The notes under the pieces: generated by a model
What the model was told of the DNA's origin: nothing
Seen by the model: only the letters and a program-made list of their open reading frames with translations
Database searches by the model: none
Translations under genes and position numbers: made by a program
Assembly (NCBI GenBank): GCA_958431225.1
Contig: OY288107.1
Span: 1,267,501 to 1,331,500 of the forward strand
Direction of reading: 5' to 3'
DNA from: an uncultured Alphaproteobacteria bacterium
Lineage (GTDB): Bacteria > Pseudomonadota > Alphaproteobacteria > Puniceispirillales > UBA1172
DNA: 64,000 bases
Part shown: positions 34,586 through 44,173 of the stretch, one piece after another
How positions within the stretch are numbered: position 1 is the first letter of the stretch
Layout: every line of letters begins with the position of its first letter

Positions 34586-35095
34586 ATGGCGGTGCGTTTG
34601 GCTGATATTGTTTTGGCGGATGAGGGGGCGACGCGGGGATTGGGGGCGCGGATTGAGCCGCATTTGCGCGGCGGGGATGTTGTTGGTTTGGAAGGGGATT
34701 TGGGGGCGGGGAAATCGGTTTTGGCGCGGGGGGCGATTGGTGCGGCGGCGGCGCGGGCGGGCGTTACGTTGGAGGCGATTCCTAGCCCGAGTTTTACTTT
34801 GGTGCAGTATTATCCGCGTCCTGTTGCGGATGATGCGGAGGCTTTGCTCTGGCACGTGGATTTATGGCGGATTGAGCATGTTGATGAGGTGTTGGAACTG
34901 GGGCTTGATGAGGCGATGGCGTCTGCCGTCTGCTTCATTGAATGGATAAGCAAGTTAGGCGATGCCGCACCGCCCCAAGCCCTCACGATTCGCCTAGAAA
35001 AAACCGCCGCCACCGCGCGCACCGCGCATTTTGATGCCGATGCTGCTTATGCTGATTATTGGCGCCGGGTGTTGCGCGCGGCGAAAATTATTTGA
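34586..35095 (+). CDS. tsaE: tRNA threonylcarbamoyladenosine biosynthesis ATPase TsaE
   Basis: The 169-residue protein matches TsaE, which with TsaB and TsaD makes the t6A modification of tRNAs reading ANN codons. Walker A is GDLGAGKS, followed by PSPSFTLVQYY, HVDLWRI and CFIEW. It starts 2 bp after ahcY. In many alphaproteobacteria the sugar kinase amgK and nucleotidyltransferase murU lie between tsaE and addB; here only 41 bp separate the two genes. Confidence 0.93.
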   Translation: MAVRLADIVLADEGATRGLGARIEPHLRGGDVVGLEGDLGAGKSVLARGAIGAAAARAGVTLEAIPSPSFTLVQYYPRPVADDAEALLWHVDLWRIEHVDEVLELGLDEAMASAVCFIEWISKLGDAAPPQALTIRLEKTAATARTAHFDADAAYADYWRRVLRAAKII

Positions 35096-35113
35096 CCCTT
35101 AAGTCTAACTAGG

Positions 35114-35140
35114 CTTTTTGGTAGTGATGGGGTATAATGC
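35114..35140 (+). promoter_or_regulatory. Promoter element shared by addB and the BCCT transporter gene
   Basis: CTTTTTGG, 7 nt, then GGGGTATAATGC. The same 8-nt and 12-nt blocks at the same spacing recur at 52655-52681. TATAAT (35133-35138) is a perfect -10 box, but no -35 hexamer stands at 16-18 nt. The upstream ATG candidate of addB at 35137 overlaps the -10 box, so translation more likely starts at 35146 or later. Confidence 0.5.
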
Positions 35141-35145
35141 GTCCC

Positions 35146-38100
35146 ATGTCTTCCACCAACATGCCTTCTGCTTCGCCTTCACGTATTCATTCCATTCCTC
35201 TTGGCGCGCATTTTGCCGACCAGCTGGTGGCGGGTTTTATGGCGCGGGTTGGGGATGCTGACTGCATGGCGGGGGCGATGATTTTACTGCCTAATCGGCG
35301 GTTGATGCGTTCAGTGCGTTTGGCTTTTTTGCGGCATTCCGGGGGGCGGGCGCAGATTCTGCCGCGCTTGCTTGCCATTGGTGATATTGATGCCGATGAT
35401 GCCGATTTGGTGTTGGCGGGGTGGGATGCGGGTGATTTGCCGCCGGTGATTGACCCCCTTGAACGCCAGATTTTACTCGCCAGCCTCGTGCGCCAATTCC
35501 GCGCTAGCCAAGGGGAGAAAGATTTGAGCGAAACCGAAAATTTCGGACTCGCCCGCGCATTAGGAACATTTTTGGACCAGCTACAAACCAACGGCGTTGA
35601 TTTCGCGTCCCTATCCGATTTAGTCGGCGATGAACTTGCCGAACATTGGCAGAAAATTTTGCAATTCTTAAAAATCCTCACCGAACATTGGCCGCAAGTA
35701 TTAAAAGAACGCGGCAAAAGCGACACGGCATTTTGGCGCGATGCCACTATCCGCGCACGTGCCGAGGCTTGGCGGGCGGCACCGCCGCAAGATTTGGTGG
35801 TGATTGCCGGTTCAACGGGTTCGGTGCCGGCGACGCGCGAACTGATGAAAACCGTGCTGACTTTGCCTCAAGGGTATTTGGTTCTGCCGGGGCTTGATGG
35901 TGCTATGGAGGCGGAGGAATGGGAGGCGCTAACCGAACAAGCAGGGGCGGAACAGGACGACCAGACCCTAGCCATGCACCCGCAATTTCAACTGGCGCAT
36001 TTGTTGAAAGGGCTGGATGCCGTGCGCGAAAATGTGCGCCCGTGGGTGGAAGGCACGGCCGGGAATCCCGCGCGCGAACGGCTTTTGCGTGAGGTCATGC
36101 GCCTCACAAGTTATAGCCAAAAATGGTATGATTTACGCGCCGCGCCTTTGCCCCGTGAAGCCATTGATGGCGTGGAAATGGCCATCTGCCACGACCGCCG
36201 CGAAGAGGCGCGCATCATCGCCCTTGCCATGCGTGAAGCGTTGGAGCAACCCACCCGCACCGCAAGCCTCATCACTGGCGACCAAGCCCTTGGTGAGATG
36301 GTGTCGCTTGAATTGGCACGGCTAGGGGTGGCGGTGCCATCATCCGCCGGGGCGCGCCTTGCCAATACACGGCGGGGGCAGTTTTTGCGGTTGCTGGCGG
36401 AAGCGTGGGGGGATGATTTTGCGCCAGCGAGTCTGCTGGCTTTGGGGCAGCATCCTGATGCTTGCGGGGGGATGCCGCGCCATGAATTTCGGACGCAGAT
36501 GCGCCTGTTGGAACGGCGGGTTTTGCGCCGCCGTCAAGATGGTCGTCAAGGTGGGTATCAGGGGGGCGGGCTGAAAACTTTGCGCGCTTGTGCCGCCAAA
36601 ATTGCCCCCGAATTGGTGGATTTTATTGATGAAGCATGGCTCAAAACTTGCGGCGATTTGTCGGCGTTGCGGCAGGGGGATTTGGCGGTATTGGCGGATG
36701 CCCATGCCCTTGCCGCCGAACATTTAAGCAGTGATGATATGGATGCCAATAAAGTCTGGTGCGGGCGTGATGGCAATCGGCTTGCCGGGATTTTTGCCGG
36801 GCTCGGGCGTTTTGGTGGCGGGGTGCATGTGGATGCCGCGCAGTATCCAAAATTGTTGGAAGAATGTATCGCCGAAGAAGTGCTTTATGCCGATGAAGAT
36901 TTGCACCCACGCCTCAGCATCATGGGGCTGATGGAAGCACGGATGCAGGTAAGCGATGTGATGATTCTGGGGGGCATGAATGAAGGCATCACCCCGCCGC
37001 AAGCCCTCGCCGACCCGTGGATGAGCCAATCTATGCGTGCGGGGCTAGGCTTGCCGACCGCGTTTTGGCGCGTGGGCATGGTGGCGCATGATGTGATGCT
37101 GGCAATGGGGGCGGCGCGCATTTTGCTGACACGTGCGCGCTATGATGGCGACACGCCCACGGAACCGTCGCGCTGGTGGCGGCGGCTTGAAGCGGTGCTG
37201 GCGGCGAGTGATTTAGAAGCCCCCTATCATACGCGCCTTGTGGCATTAGACCGCGGACGCCTCACCGCCCCCGCCGCTATCACGCCGCCATCGCGCCCCG
37301 CCCCGACTATTAGCGTGGAGGAACGCACGGCACTGATGAGCAAATTTTCGGCAACGCAATTAGAGACCTTAATGCGTGACCCTTATGCGATTTATGCGCG
37401 GCGGGTTTTGGGGTTGCGCGCCCTCGAGCCCATCCGCCCCGCCCCTAGCCCGGCATTGAAAGGCACGATTTATCACCGCGCCATTCATGGTTTTATGTGC
37501 GATCATGGCAAAGGCGATTTGCCGGAAGATGCGCTTGACCGCCTGCTGGCACAAGGCGCACGCGAATTGGATGTGTTGGAACGCACCCCATGGATTAGGC
37601 TATTTTGGGAATTGCGATTTGCACGCATTGCCGGTTGGTTCATCAATCACGAAAACGCCATGCGTGATAAATTGAAAGAAAGTTTTTCCGAAATTAAAGG
37701 CACAGCATCTTTCACTATCGGCAAGCACGACATCACGCTCACTGCCGAAGCCGACCGCATTGATCGCATGGATGATGGTAGCCTCATCATTGCCGATTAC
37801 AAAACTGGCACCATCCCCAATCACGGCATGGTTGAGCGCGCCATAAACTGCCAGCTCGTCGTGGAGGCGATGATTGCGCGCGCCGGGGGTTTTGCGGAAA
37901 TTGCGGCGATTCCCGAAAATATCGCTTTGAGATATTGGAAATTATCAGGCACGGCAAGCGCGCCGGCAAAAATTGAACCACGCCTAGAAAAAGACGTGGG
38001 GCTTGATGACGTCATCGGCTTGGTGGAAGCACGGCTAGGGGAAGTTATGGACGCGGATTGGGCGTTCATATCCGAACAACATCCGCATCCGCACCATAGA

Positions 38101-38193
38101 TATAGCGACTATCGCCATTTAGCACGGGTGGCAGAATGGGGCATCTCTAGTGATGCCGGGGGTGATGAGGAGGGCAGTGATGGAACGTCGTGA
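35146..38193 (+). CDS. addB: Double-strand break repair protein AddB
   Basis: The protein (1015 residues from this start) matches alphaproteobacterial AddB, partner of AddA in a RecBCD-like helicase-nuclease that processes double-strand breaks. Its N-terminal part lacks a usable Walker A, as in this lineage (GAMILLPNRRLMRSVRLAF). The C-terminus carries a RecB-type nuclease motif, SLIIADYKTGTIP, with upstream ALKGTIYHRAIH. An ATG at 35137 overlaps a predicted -10 box; starts at 35146 or 35161 are more plausible. A 12-bp repeat at 36532-36567 gives a Gln-Gly-rich segment. It overlaps addA by 14 bp. Confidence 0.92.
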   Translation: MSSTNMPSASPSRIHSIPLGAHFADQLVAGFMARVGDADCMAGAMILLPNRRLMRSVRLAFLRHSGGRAQILPRLLAIGDIDADDADLVLAGWDAGDLPPVIDPLERQILLASLVRQFRASQGEKDLSETENFGLARALGTFLDQLQTNGVDFASLSDLVGDELAEHWQKILQFLKILTEHWPQVLKERGKSDTAFWRDATIRARAEAWRAAPPQDLVVIAGSTGSVPATRELMKTVLTLPQGYLVLPGLDGAMEAEEWEALTEQAGAEQDDQTLAMHPQFQLAHLLKGLDAVRENVRPWVEGTAGNPARERLLREVMRLTSYSQKWYDLRAAPLPREAIDGVEMAICHDRREEARIIALAMREALEQPTRTASLITGDQALGEMVSLELARLGVAVPSSAGARLANTRRGQFLRLLAEAWGDDFAPASLLALGQHPDACGGMPRHEFRTQMRLLERRVLRRRQDGRQGGYQGGGLKTLRACAAKIAPELVDFIDEAWLKTCGDLSALRQGDLAVLADAHALAAEHLSSDDMDANKVWCGRDGNRLAGIFAGLGRFGGGVHVDAAQYPKLLEECIAEEVLYADEDLHPRLSIMGLMEARMQVSDVMILGGMNEGITPPQALADPWMSQSMRAGLGLPTAFWRVGMVAHDVMLAMGAARILLTRARYDGDTPTEPSRWWRRLEAVLAASDLEAPYHTRLVALDRGRLTAPAAITPPSRPAPTISVEERTALMSKFSATQLETLMRDPYAIYARRVLGLRALEPIRPAPSPALKGTIYHRAIHGFMCDHGKGDLPEDALDRLLAQGARELDVLERTPWIRLFWELRFARIAGWFINHENAMRDKLKESFSEIKGTASFTIGKHDITLTAEADRIDRMDDGSLIIADYKTGTIPNHGMVERAINCQLVVEAMIARAGGFAEIAAIPENIALRYWKLSGTASAPAKIEPRLEKDVGLDDVIGLVEARLGEVMDADWAFISEQHPHPHHRYSDYRHLARVAEWGISSDAGGDEEGSDGTS

Positions 38194-41100
38194 AATTCTA
38201 AAACGTGCCACCGCCGCCCAACACCAAGCGGCGAATCCGCGTCAATCTATTTGGGTGTCGGCGAATGCTGGCACGGGTAAGACGCATGTGCTGACATGGC
38301 GGGTGTTGCGGTTGCTGGTGGATGGGGCAGAACCTTCGGCGATTTTAGCCATCACCTATACGCGCACCGCCGCCGCCGAGATGCGTAATCGTATCTATAA
38401 CAGCATCACCACTTGGCCGTATGTGGAAAAACTGGAACTCATCAGCGCGTTAAAAAAACTTGGCATCGCTAGCCCTAGTGAAGAACAAATCCGCAATGCC
38501 CGCAATTTATTCGCCCGACTTTTGGATGCGTCGGCGTTCCTCCGCATTGAAACCATCCACGCATTTTGCCAATCGGTGTTGCGGCGGTTCCCGCGCGAGG
38601 CAGGAATCAATCCGTATTTTCGCGTCATGGAAGAAGACCAAGCCCTACCCCTAAAAGACGAAGCCCTCATCGCAACATTTCGCCAAGATGACGCGCATAT
38701 TGCGGCGGCACTGGCGGGGCTTGCGGCGGTGCGTGATATTGATGAGGTGAAAAATCTGATGCGGCAAATGGCACGCTATCCGCAAGTGTTAGAGGCGGTG
38801 GCGCGCGACCCGGTGGCGGTCAAGCGCGCGGTATTTACGCATTTCGGTTGCACGGATTTGGCGGATGACCCTAAAGGCGTGTTTCGGTTAATCAACGCAT
38901 TGGCTAGCCCCGATGAGGCGATGCTGGCGCATATTATTGCAATGTTGCGGAAATACGGCACGAAAAAAGAAACCGAAAAAGCCGAAAAATGTGCCGCATG
39001 GTGCGCCCAAGATTTACGCACACGCCAAGATAGGATGGCGGATTATCTAGGGCTGTTCCTCACGCAAAAAGGCGCGCTCCCCAAAAATATGGTCAGCAAA
39101 GCCGTGCAGGATGCCGATGGTGCTATCACGGGAACTATGGAAAAAATGGGCGAGGACATCATCCGCCAATTAGAAAAAATCCACGCCATAGATACCGCAC
39201 AAAATAGTTTCCATCTCATGCAACTCGCCGCCAGCGAGCGCGTGCATTATCAATCCATCAAACGCCAACGTGGGTTTATGGATTATGATGATTTGATTGC
39301 TATTACTAACCGCCTTTTTGCCTCGGTCAGTGCGGCTTGGGTGCGCTATAAATTGGATCAAGGGATTCGCTATATTATGGTGGATGAAGCCCAAGATACT
39401 AGCCCCGGGCAATGGGGAATTTTTGACCAGTTATTTGAAGACCAACTCAACGACCAAAGCGAATCGGGCGAATCGGACGCCTCCCACACGCCTCCACGCA
39501 CGGTGTTTTCGGTGGGGGATTTCAAGCAGTCCATTTATAGTTTTCAAGGCGCACGTCCCGACCTTTTTCACAGCAAAGCGGCGGCGGTGGAGGTGGCTAG
39601 TGCGGAGCATCGGCGCGATTTTGCGCGGGTGGAATTGGATACATCATTCCGCACCGCCTTGCCGATTCTGGAAATTGTTGATTACACCACCGGTGCCAAG
39701 GGCGCACTTGACGGGCTGGCAGGCGTAGGAATAGGGGCGGGGGCGATGCAACATCAAACTAGCCGTGTCGGTGAAGCCGGCTGGGTGCAGTTGGACGCGC
39801 CGACTATTGTCGATGCTGATGCGGATATATTCACGCTCCATGCTAGGCGGGTGGCGGCGCAGATAAAATCCATCATCGGCAACACCGCTATCGCATCAGA
39901 ATCAGGCGGCACACGCCTAGCCGAAGCGGCGGATATTTTGGTTCTGCTCCGCAAGCGCGATGGGTTTTACGATGCGCTCCACCGCGCCTTACAGCAGGCG
40001 GGGGTAGCGATTAGCGGGGCGGGGCGATTAGTGCTGATGGAGGATATTACCTGCCTTGATTTGCTCGCTTTGGGTGAGGTGATGCTCCTGCCCGAAGATG
40101 ATCTAACTTTGGCTTCGGTGTTGAAATCGCCGCTATTTGGTTTGGATGAAACACAGATTTATCATCTGGCACGTGGGCGGGCTAAGGGCGAACATATACT
40201 GACACGGCTCAAAGAAAATCCCGCCCAAGATGCGGCGGTGGGGCAATGCTATGAACGCCTATTAAGCATGATGGGCATCGCCGCCACCGCCGCCCCGCAT
40301 GCATTTTATAGCCAGATTTTAGACATCCCGACACGCCAAGCATTTTTGCGCCGTCAAGGTTCAGGGGTGCTAGAAATTTTGGGTGCGTTTTTAGAACGTG
40401 CGCGCATTTACGAACAGGACAACACGCCCTCGCTTGCCGGATTTTTGGGCGCCATGAAAACATCCGAAGCCGAAATCAAACGCGAGGACAGCGAAGGCGT
40501 GCGCGGGGTGCGGATTATGACCATGCACGGGGCGAAAGGGCTGGAAGCGCCGTTGGTGATTCTGCCCGACACCATGCGCCAAAAAACCCCGCGCGCCGAA
40601 TTGCTGGCGGTGCAGGAAAGCGCAACGATTCAAACCTACCCGATTTTCCCCGCATCCACGCGCTTTTTCAATGTGCAAGCCGAGGCGGTGGTTGCGGCAA
40701 AAACCGCGCGCGAAGCTGCCGAGAACGAAGAAAGCAATCGCCTACTTTACGTGGCGATGACGCGGGCTAGGGACGGGCTTTATGTGGGCTGTTTTGATAA
40801 AAAACAGAGCCGATTCTTTGAAAATAGTTGGTATGCGCGCATCAAATCCGCCATGGAAGAGGCGGGGGCAGAAGCGGTAGGGGACGCGCTGTTTTACGGA
40901 AGCCTTGCCCCGCCGCCAACGACCGCGCCCCCAAAATCACCCGCCCCTGCTGATGCGGTTAAGGACGCCGCCCCCGCCCCTCCGTCATGGCTCACCGCCC
41001 CGCCGCCGCCAGAGCCAACGCCCTCGCGCCCCCTCAGCCCGTCGCGCTTAGGCGGGGATGATACCAACATTGCCATCGCCGGTTCCAACCGCCAACAAGC

Positions 41101-41602
41101 CCTCAAGCGTGGGGCAATCATCCACCGCTTATTTGAAATTCTCCCCCGCCTTGATGCCAGCCAACGCCCCGCCGCCGCGCGCCGTATTTTTGCCGCGCAT
41201 GGTGTTGAAAGCGACAGCGAAACCGCCCCCGAAAGCGATGCCGAAACATGGCTAGACCAAGTGCAGAAAATCATGGCGGAATCCGAACTCGCCCCGCTTT
41301 TCGCCGAGGACGCACTAGCAGAAGTGCCGATTGGCGGACAAGTCGGCGCGCAAACCGTCAGCGGCATCATTGACCGCCTCGCCATCCGCCCCGATGCCGT
41401 ATATTTTGCCGATTTCAAAACCGGACAAGTGCCCGAATCTACCGATGCTATCCCGAAACATTATCTCGCACAGATGGGGTTATATCACCGCCTGCTCGCG
41501 GAAATTTACCCGCAACATGCCATGCGCGCTTGCCTCATTTACACCGAAAGCGCGAAAATTTTCTGGCTTGATGCAGAAAAAATGGACGATGCCTTGACGT
41601 GA
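38180..41602 (+). CDS. addA: Double-strand break repair helicase AddA
   Basis: The 1140-residue protein is a UvrD-like helicase with a C-terminal nuclease. Helicase motifs are WVSANAGTGKTHVL (Walker A), IMVDEAQDTSPGQW (motif II), VFSVGDFKQSIYSFQGAR, MTMHGAKGLEAPLVI and LLYVAMTRARDGLYV. The nuclease site is VYFADFKTGQVP followed by YLAQMGLY. A Pro-Ala-rich linker of about 60 residues joins the halves. GAGGAGGG at 38167-38174 favours the ATG at 38180 over in-frame starts further up. It overlaps addB by 14 bp. Confidence 0.94.
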   Translation: MERREILKRATAAQHQAANPRQSIWVSANAGTGKTHVLTWRVLRLLVDGAEPSAILAITYTRTAAAEMRNRIYNSITTWPYVEKLELISALKKLGIASPSEEQIRNARNLFARLLDASAFLRIETIHAFCQSVLRRFPREAGINPYFRVMEEDQALPLKDEALIATFRQDDAHIAAALAGLAAVRDIDEVKNLMRQMARYPQVLEAVARDPVAVKRAVFTHFGCTDLADDPKGVFRLINALASPDEAMLAHIIAMLRKYGTKKETEKAEKCAAWCAQDLRTRQDRMADYLGLFLTQKGALPKNMVSKAVQDADGAITGTMEKMGEDIIRQLEKIHAIDTAQNSFHLMQLAASERVHYQSIKRQRGFMDYDDLIAITNRLFASVSAAWVRYKLDQGIRYIMVDEAQDTSPGQWGIFDQLFEDQLNDQSESGESDASHTPPRTVFSVGDFKQSIYSFQGARPDLFHSKAAAVEVASAEHRRDFARVELDTSFRTALPILEIVDYTTGAKGALDGLAGVGIGAGAMQHQTSRVGEAGWVQLDAPTIVDADADIFTLHARRVAAQIKSIIGNTAIASESGGTRLAEAADILVLLRKRDGFYDALHRALQQAGVAISGAGRLVLMEDITCLDLLALGEVMLLPEDDLTLASVLKSPLFGLDETQIYHLARGRAKGEHILTRLKENPAQDAAVGQCYERLLSMMGIAATAAPHAFYSQILDIPTRQAFLRRQGSGVLEILGAFLERARIYEQDNTPSLAGFLGAMKTSEAEIKREDSEGVRGVRIMTMHGAKGLEAPLVILPDTMRQKTPRAELLAVQESATIQTYPIFPASTRFFNVQAEAVVAAKTAREAAENEESNRLLYVAMTRARDGLYVGCFDKKQSRFFENSWYARIKSAMEEAGAEAVGDALFYGSLAPPPTTAPPKSPAPADAVKDAAPAPPSWLTAPPPPEPTPSRPLSPSRLGGDDTNIAIAGSNRQQALKRGAIIHRLFEILPRLDASQRPAAARRIFAAHGVESDSETAPESDAETWLDQVQKIMAESELAPLFAEDALAEVPIGGQVGAQTVSGIIDRLAIRPDAVYFADFKTGQVPESTDAIPKHYLAQMGLYHRLLAEIYPQHAMRACLIYTESAKIFWLDAEKMDDALT

Positions 41603-41622
41603 GGGCGTCGCCTATCTAGAAT
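41594..41622 (+). promoter_or_regulatory. Predicted promoter of trxA
   Basis: TTGACG (41594-41599), a 17-nt spacer and TAGAAT (41617-41622) form a near-consensus promoter across the end of addA. AAGGAGGG precedes the trxA ATG. Confidence 0.6.
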
Positions 41623-41654
41623 CACGATATTGCTGACCAAAAAAGGAGGGTGCT

Positions 41655-41978
41655 ATGGCGACCATCAAAACAACTGATAGTGATTTCACCCAAGAGGTGC
41701 TGGAATCGGAACTTCCGGTGTTAGTGGATTTCTGGGCGGAATGGTGCGCGCCGTGTAAAGCGATTGGCGCGGCGCTTGAAGAAATGTCTGATGAGCTGAA
41801 CACGCGTCTCAAAATCGTCAAGGTCAATATTGACGAAAACCCCGACACGCCCCAAAAATACGGGGTGCGCGGCATTCCAACCTTGTTGCTGTTCAAAGGC
41901 GGTGCGCTGGTTGACGAAAAAATCGGCGCCGCACCGAAAGCCAAATTGGTGGAATGGGTGGAAGACTGCCTCGAATAG
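41655..41978 (+). CDS. trxA: Thioredoxin with CAPC active site
   Basis: The 107-residue protein has the thioredoxin fold from end to end: PVLVDFWAEWCAPCKAIGAALEEM, VDIDENPDTPQ-like VNIDENPDTPQKYGVRGIPTLLLF with the cis-Pro after Ile, and a C-terminal helix. The active site is Cys31-Ala-Pro-Cys34, not the usual CGPC, and the conserved proline a few residues on (I-x-P) is Ala. These changes could alter redox potential. It is cytoplasmic and has its own predicted promoter. AddA is upstream and folC is convergent downstream. Confidence 0.92.
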   Translation: MATIKTTDSDFTQEVLESELPVLVDFWAEWCAPCKAIGAALEEMSDELNTRLKIVKVNIDENPDTPQKYGVRGIPTLLLFKGGALVDEKIGAAPKAKLVEWVEDCLE

Positions 41979-42012
41979 TGATGTCTCGGGGGCAGTGAAT
42001 CGATCTAGCGAA

Positions 42013-43314
42013 TCAATCAGGGGGTGTGCCGTTGAGCGTTAGCACGTGTCCCGCCAAATATAACGAACCGCCGATGATGATGGGCATGGTGGTGTCGTGT
42101 TGCTTGCTCGCATCTAAAGCGGCGGGGATGCTATCGGCGGGAGTGGCGTTGATGCCTAAAGTTTTGGCGGCGGCGGCTAGTTCCTCCGGCGTCAGGCTCG
42201 CCTCTTGGTCGGGGATTGGCACGGTGATGAGATGATGAATTAGCGGTTTTAATTCCCCGAGAAAATCACGCGGGGGGCGGGTGTTGAGCGCGCCAGCAAT
42301 CAAAATCCATTTCCCCTGATTACCTTTTGGATGTAGCTGACGGAGGCTCGCCGCCAGTGCCGCCGCCCCATGCCGATTATGCGCGCCATCAAGCCAAATC
42401 GGCGCACCAGTTGCCGCACATAGCGCGCCCTTATCTAGCCGCCCCATCCGTGCCTGCCATGTCGCCGCACCGATGCCGTCACGCATGGCTTGGTGCGGAA
42501 TTTCGGGGAAAGCCAACAGCAACGCCGCCGCCCCTAGTGCCGCATTTTCAACCTGATGCGCGCCGCACAAAGATGGGGGCGGGGCGTCCAAAATTGCATC
42601 GCCAAACTGAAGCGTGAAACCGCCATCGGTTTTTTTGCTAAACGCAATTTCCGCGCCAATCTGATAAAAGGGGCTAGCCACCGCCGCCGCCTTTTCGCGC
42701 AACACGCGCGTGGCTTCTGGGGTTTGCGGGGCGGAAATGGTCGCCACCCCCGCCTTGATAATCCCGGCTTTTTCGCGGGCTATATCGGTGATGTTATCGC
42801 CTAAAAAATGTTCATGGTCATGGGCGATTGGCGTGATGATGCTGAGGCGTGGGGTGATCACATTAGTCGCATCCGCCCGCCCGCCAAGCCCGGTTTCCAG
42901 CAACAGCATATCCGCTTCCATGCGCGAAAATGCCAGAAACGCGGCGGCGGTGGTGGTCTCAAAAAAAGTCGCTACCGCCCCGGCATTCCGCACCTCCACC
43001 TCATCGAGTAAATCCGCCAAGGCATCATCATCAATCAGCCTGCCATTCAAGCGAATGCGCTCATGAAAGCGCACCAAATGCGGCGAGGTATAGGCGTGGA
43101 TGCGCCAGCCCGCCGCCGCGCCCATCGCCCGCAAAAAGGCAATCACCGAACCTTTACCATTAGTGCCAGCAACATGGATAATCGGCGGCAAATTGTGTTG
43201 CGGATTGCCCAATTTTTCCAACAGCTGCAAAATACGCGCAAGCCCCAAATCAATGCGCTTGGGGTGCAACGCGCTTAACCGCAACAGCGCCGCATCCGCC
43301 CTATCCTGTCGCAC
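42013..43314 (-). CDS. folC: Dihydrofolate synthase/folylpolyglutamate synthase
   Basis: The 433-residue Mur-ligase-like enzyme adds glutamate to dihydropteroate and folates. The ATP site is IIHVAGTNGKGSVIAFL, followed by AYTSPHLVRFHERIRLNG, LLETGLGGRADATNVI, ITPIAHDHEHFLGDNITDIAREKAGI and WLDGAHNRHGAAAL. The start is GTG at 43312-43314, overlapping the end of accD by 14 bp. It is the last gene of the long minus-strand run from aroA. Confidence 0.94.
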   Translation of the reverse strand: MRQDRADAALLRLSALHPKRIDLGLARILQLLEKLGNPQHNLPPIIHVAGTNGKGSVIAFLRAMGAAAGWRIHAYTSPHLVRFHERIRLNGRLIDDDALADLLDEVEVRNAGAVATFFETTTAAAFLAFSRMEADMLLLETGLGGRADATNVITPRLSIITPIAHDHEHFLGDNITDIAREKAGIIKAGVATISAPQTPEATRVLREKAAAVASPFYQIGAEIAFSKKTDGGFTLQFGDAILDAPPPSLCGAHQVENAALGAAALLLAFPEIPHQAMRDGIGAATWQARMGRLDKGALCAATGAPIWLDGAHNRHGAAALAASLRQLHPKGNQGKWILIAGALNTRPPRDFLGELKPLIHHLITVPIPDQEASLTPEELAAAAKTLGINATPADSIPAALDASKQHDTTMPIIIGGSLYLAGHVLTLNGTPPD

Positions 43315-44173
43315 GTTTGGGCGCCTCAGCCATCAGCATATTTAGCAGACGGCTGATGGTTTGCTTTTGTTCAGCGCGCGGCACCACCATATCTACCATG
43401 CCATGTTCTTGCAGATATTCGGCAGATTGGAAATTTTCGGGCAGTTGTTCGTGCACGGTTTCTTCAATCACCCGCCGCCCGGCAAAGCCGATAATCGCCC
43501 CGGGTTCGGCAATATGCACATCCCCCAACATAGCAAAAGAGGCAGTCACCCCGCCCGTGGTTGGATGCGCGAGCAACACAATATACGGCAATTTTTCCCG
43601 TGCCAACGCATCAATGGCAACAATGGTGCGCGGCAGTTGCATCAATGACAAAATGCCCTCCTGCATGCGCGCCCCGCCTGATGATGGCACGATGATTAAA
43701 GCGGCGCGGCGTTTGATGGCTTCACCCACGGCGGTGATGATGCCGTCGCCGACGCTCTGCCCCATTGACCCGCCCATAAAGGCAAAATTGAATGTCGCCA
43801 CCACCACCGGCGCGCCATGGCAATGCCCGGCGGCAACCACTAGCGCATCATCATGCCCGGTATTTTTGCGCGCCTCGGTGAGGCGGTCGCCGTAGCGTTT
43901 GCGGTCACGAAAACCAAGCGGGTCGCTATCCTCGCCAGCATCAATAGGAATCATTTCCAACGTATCGGCATCGCAAAGCAATTTGAGGCGCAATTCCGGC
44001 GTAAGCGGTGCGTGAAACCCACAGGACGAACAGCAATGCCAATTTTCTTCAAAATCCCGATGAAAAATCATCTGCCCGCATGACCCGCATTTGACCCAAA
44101 GATTTTCTTTATTGTCGGTTTGGGTGACAAGGGCTTTAATTTTCGGCAGGACGGTGCGTGATAGCCAATTCAT
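43301..44173 (-). CDS. accD: Acetyl-CoA carboxylase carboxyltransferase subunit beta
   Basis: The 290-residue protein has the N-terminal zinc ribbon (VKCGSCGQMIF and CCSSCGFH) and the carboxyltransferase core, with FNFAFMGGSMGQSVGDGI, PSSGGARMQEGILSLMQ and TTGGVTASFAMLGDVHIAEPGAIIGFAGRRVIEET. It makes malonyl-CoA with AccA. The gene starts immediately after the trpA stop, an arrangement common in alphaproteobacteria. Confidence 0.96.
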   Translation of the reverse strand: MNWLSRTVLPKIKALVTQTDNKENLWVKCGSCGQMIFHRDFEENWHCCSSCGFHAPLTPELRLKLLCDADTLEMIPIDAGEDSDPLGFRDRKRYGDRLTEARKNTGHDDALVVAAGHCHGAPVVVATFNFAFMGGSMGQSVGDGIITAVGEAIKRRAALIIVPSSGGARMQEGILSLMQLPRTIVAIDALAREKLPYIVLLAHPTTGGVTASFAMLGDVHIAEPGAIIGFAGRRVIEETVHEQLPENFQSAEYLQEHGMVDMVVPRAEQKQTISRLLNMLMAEAPKRATG

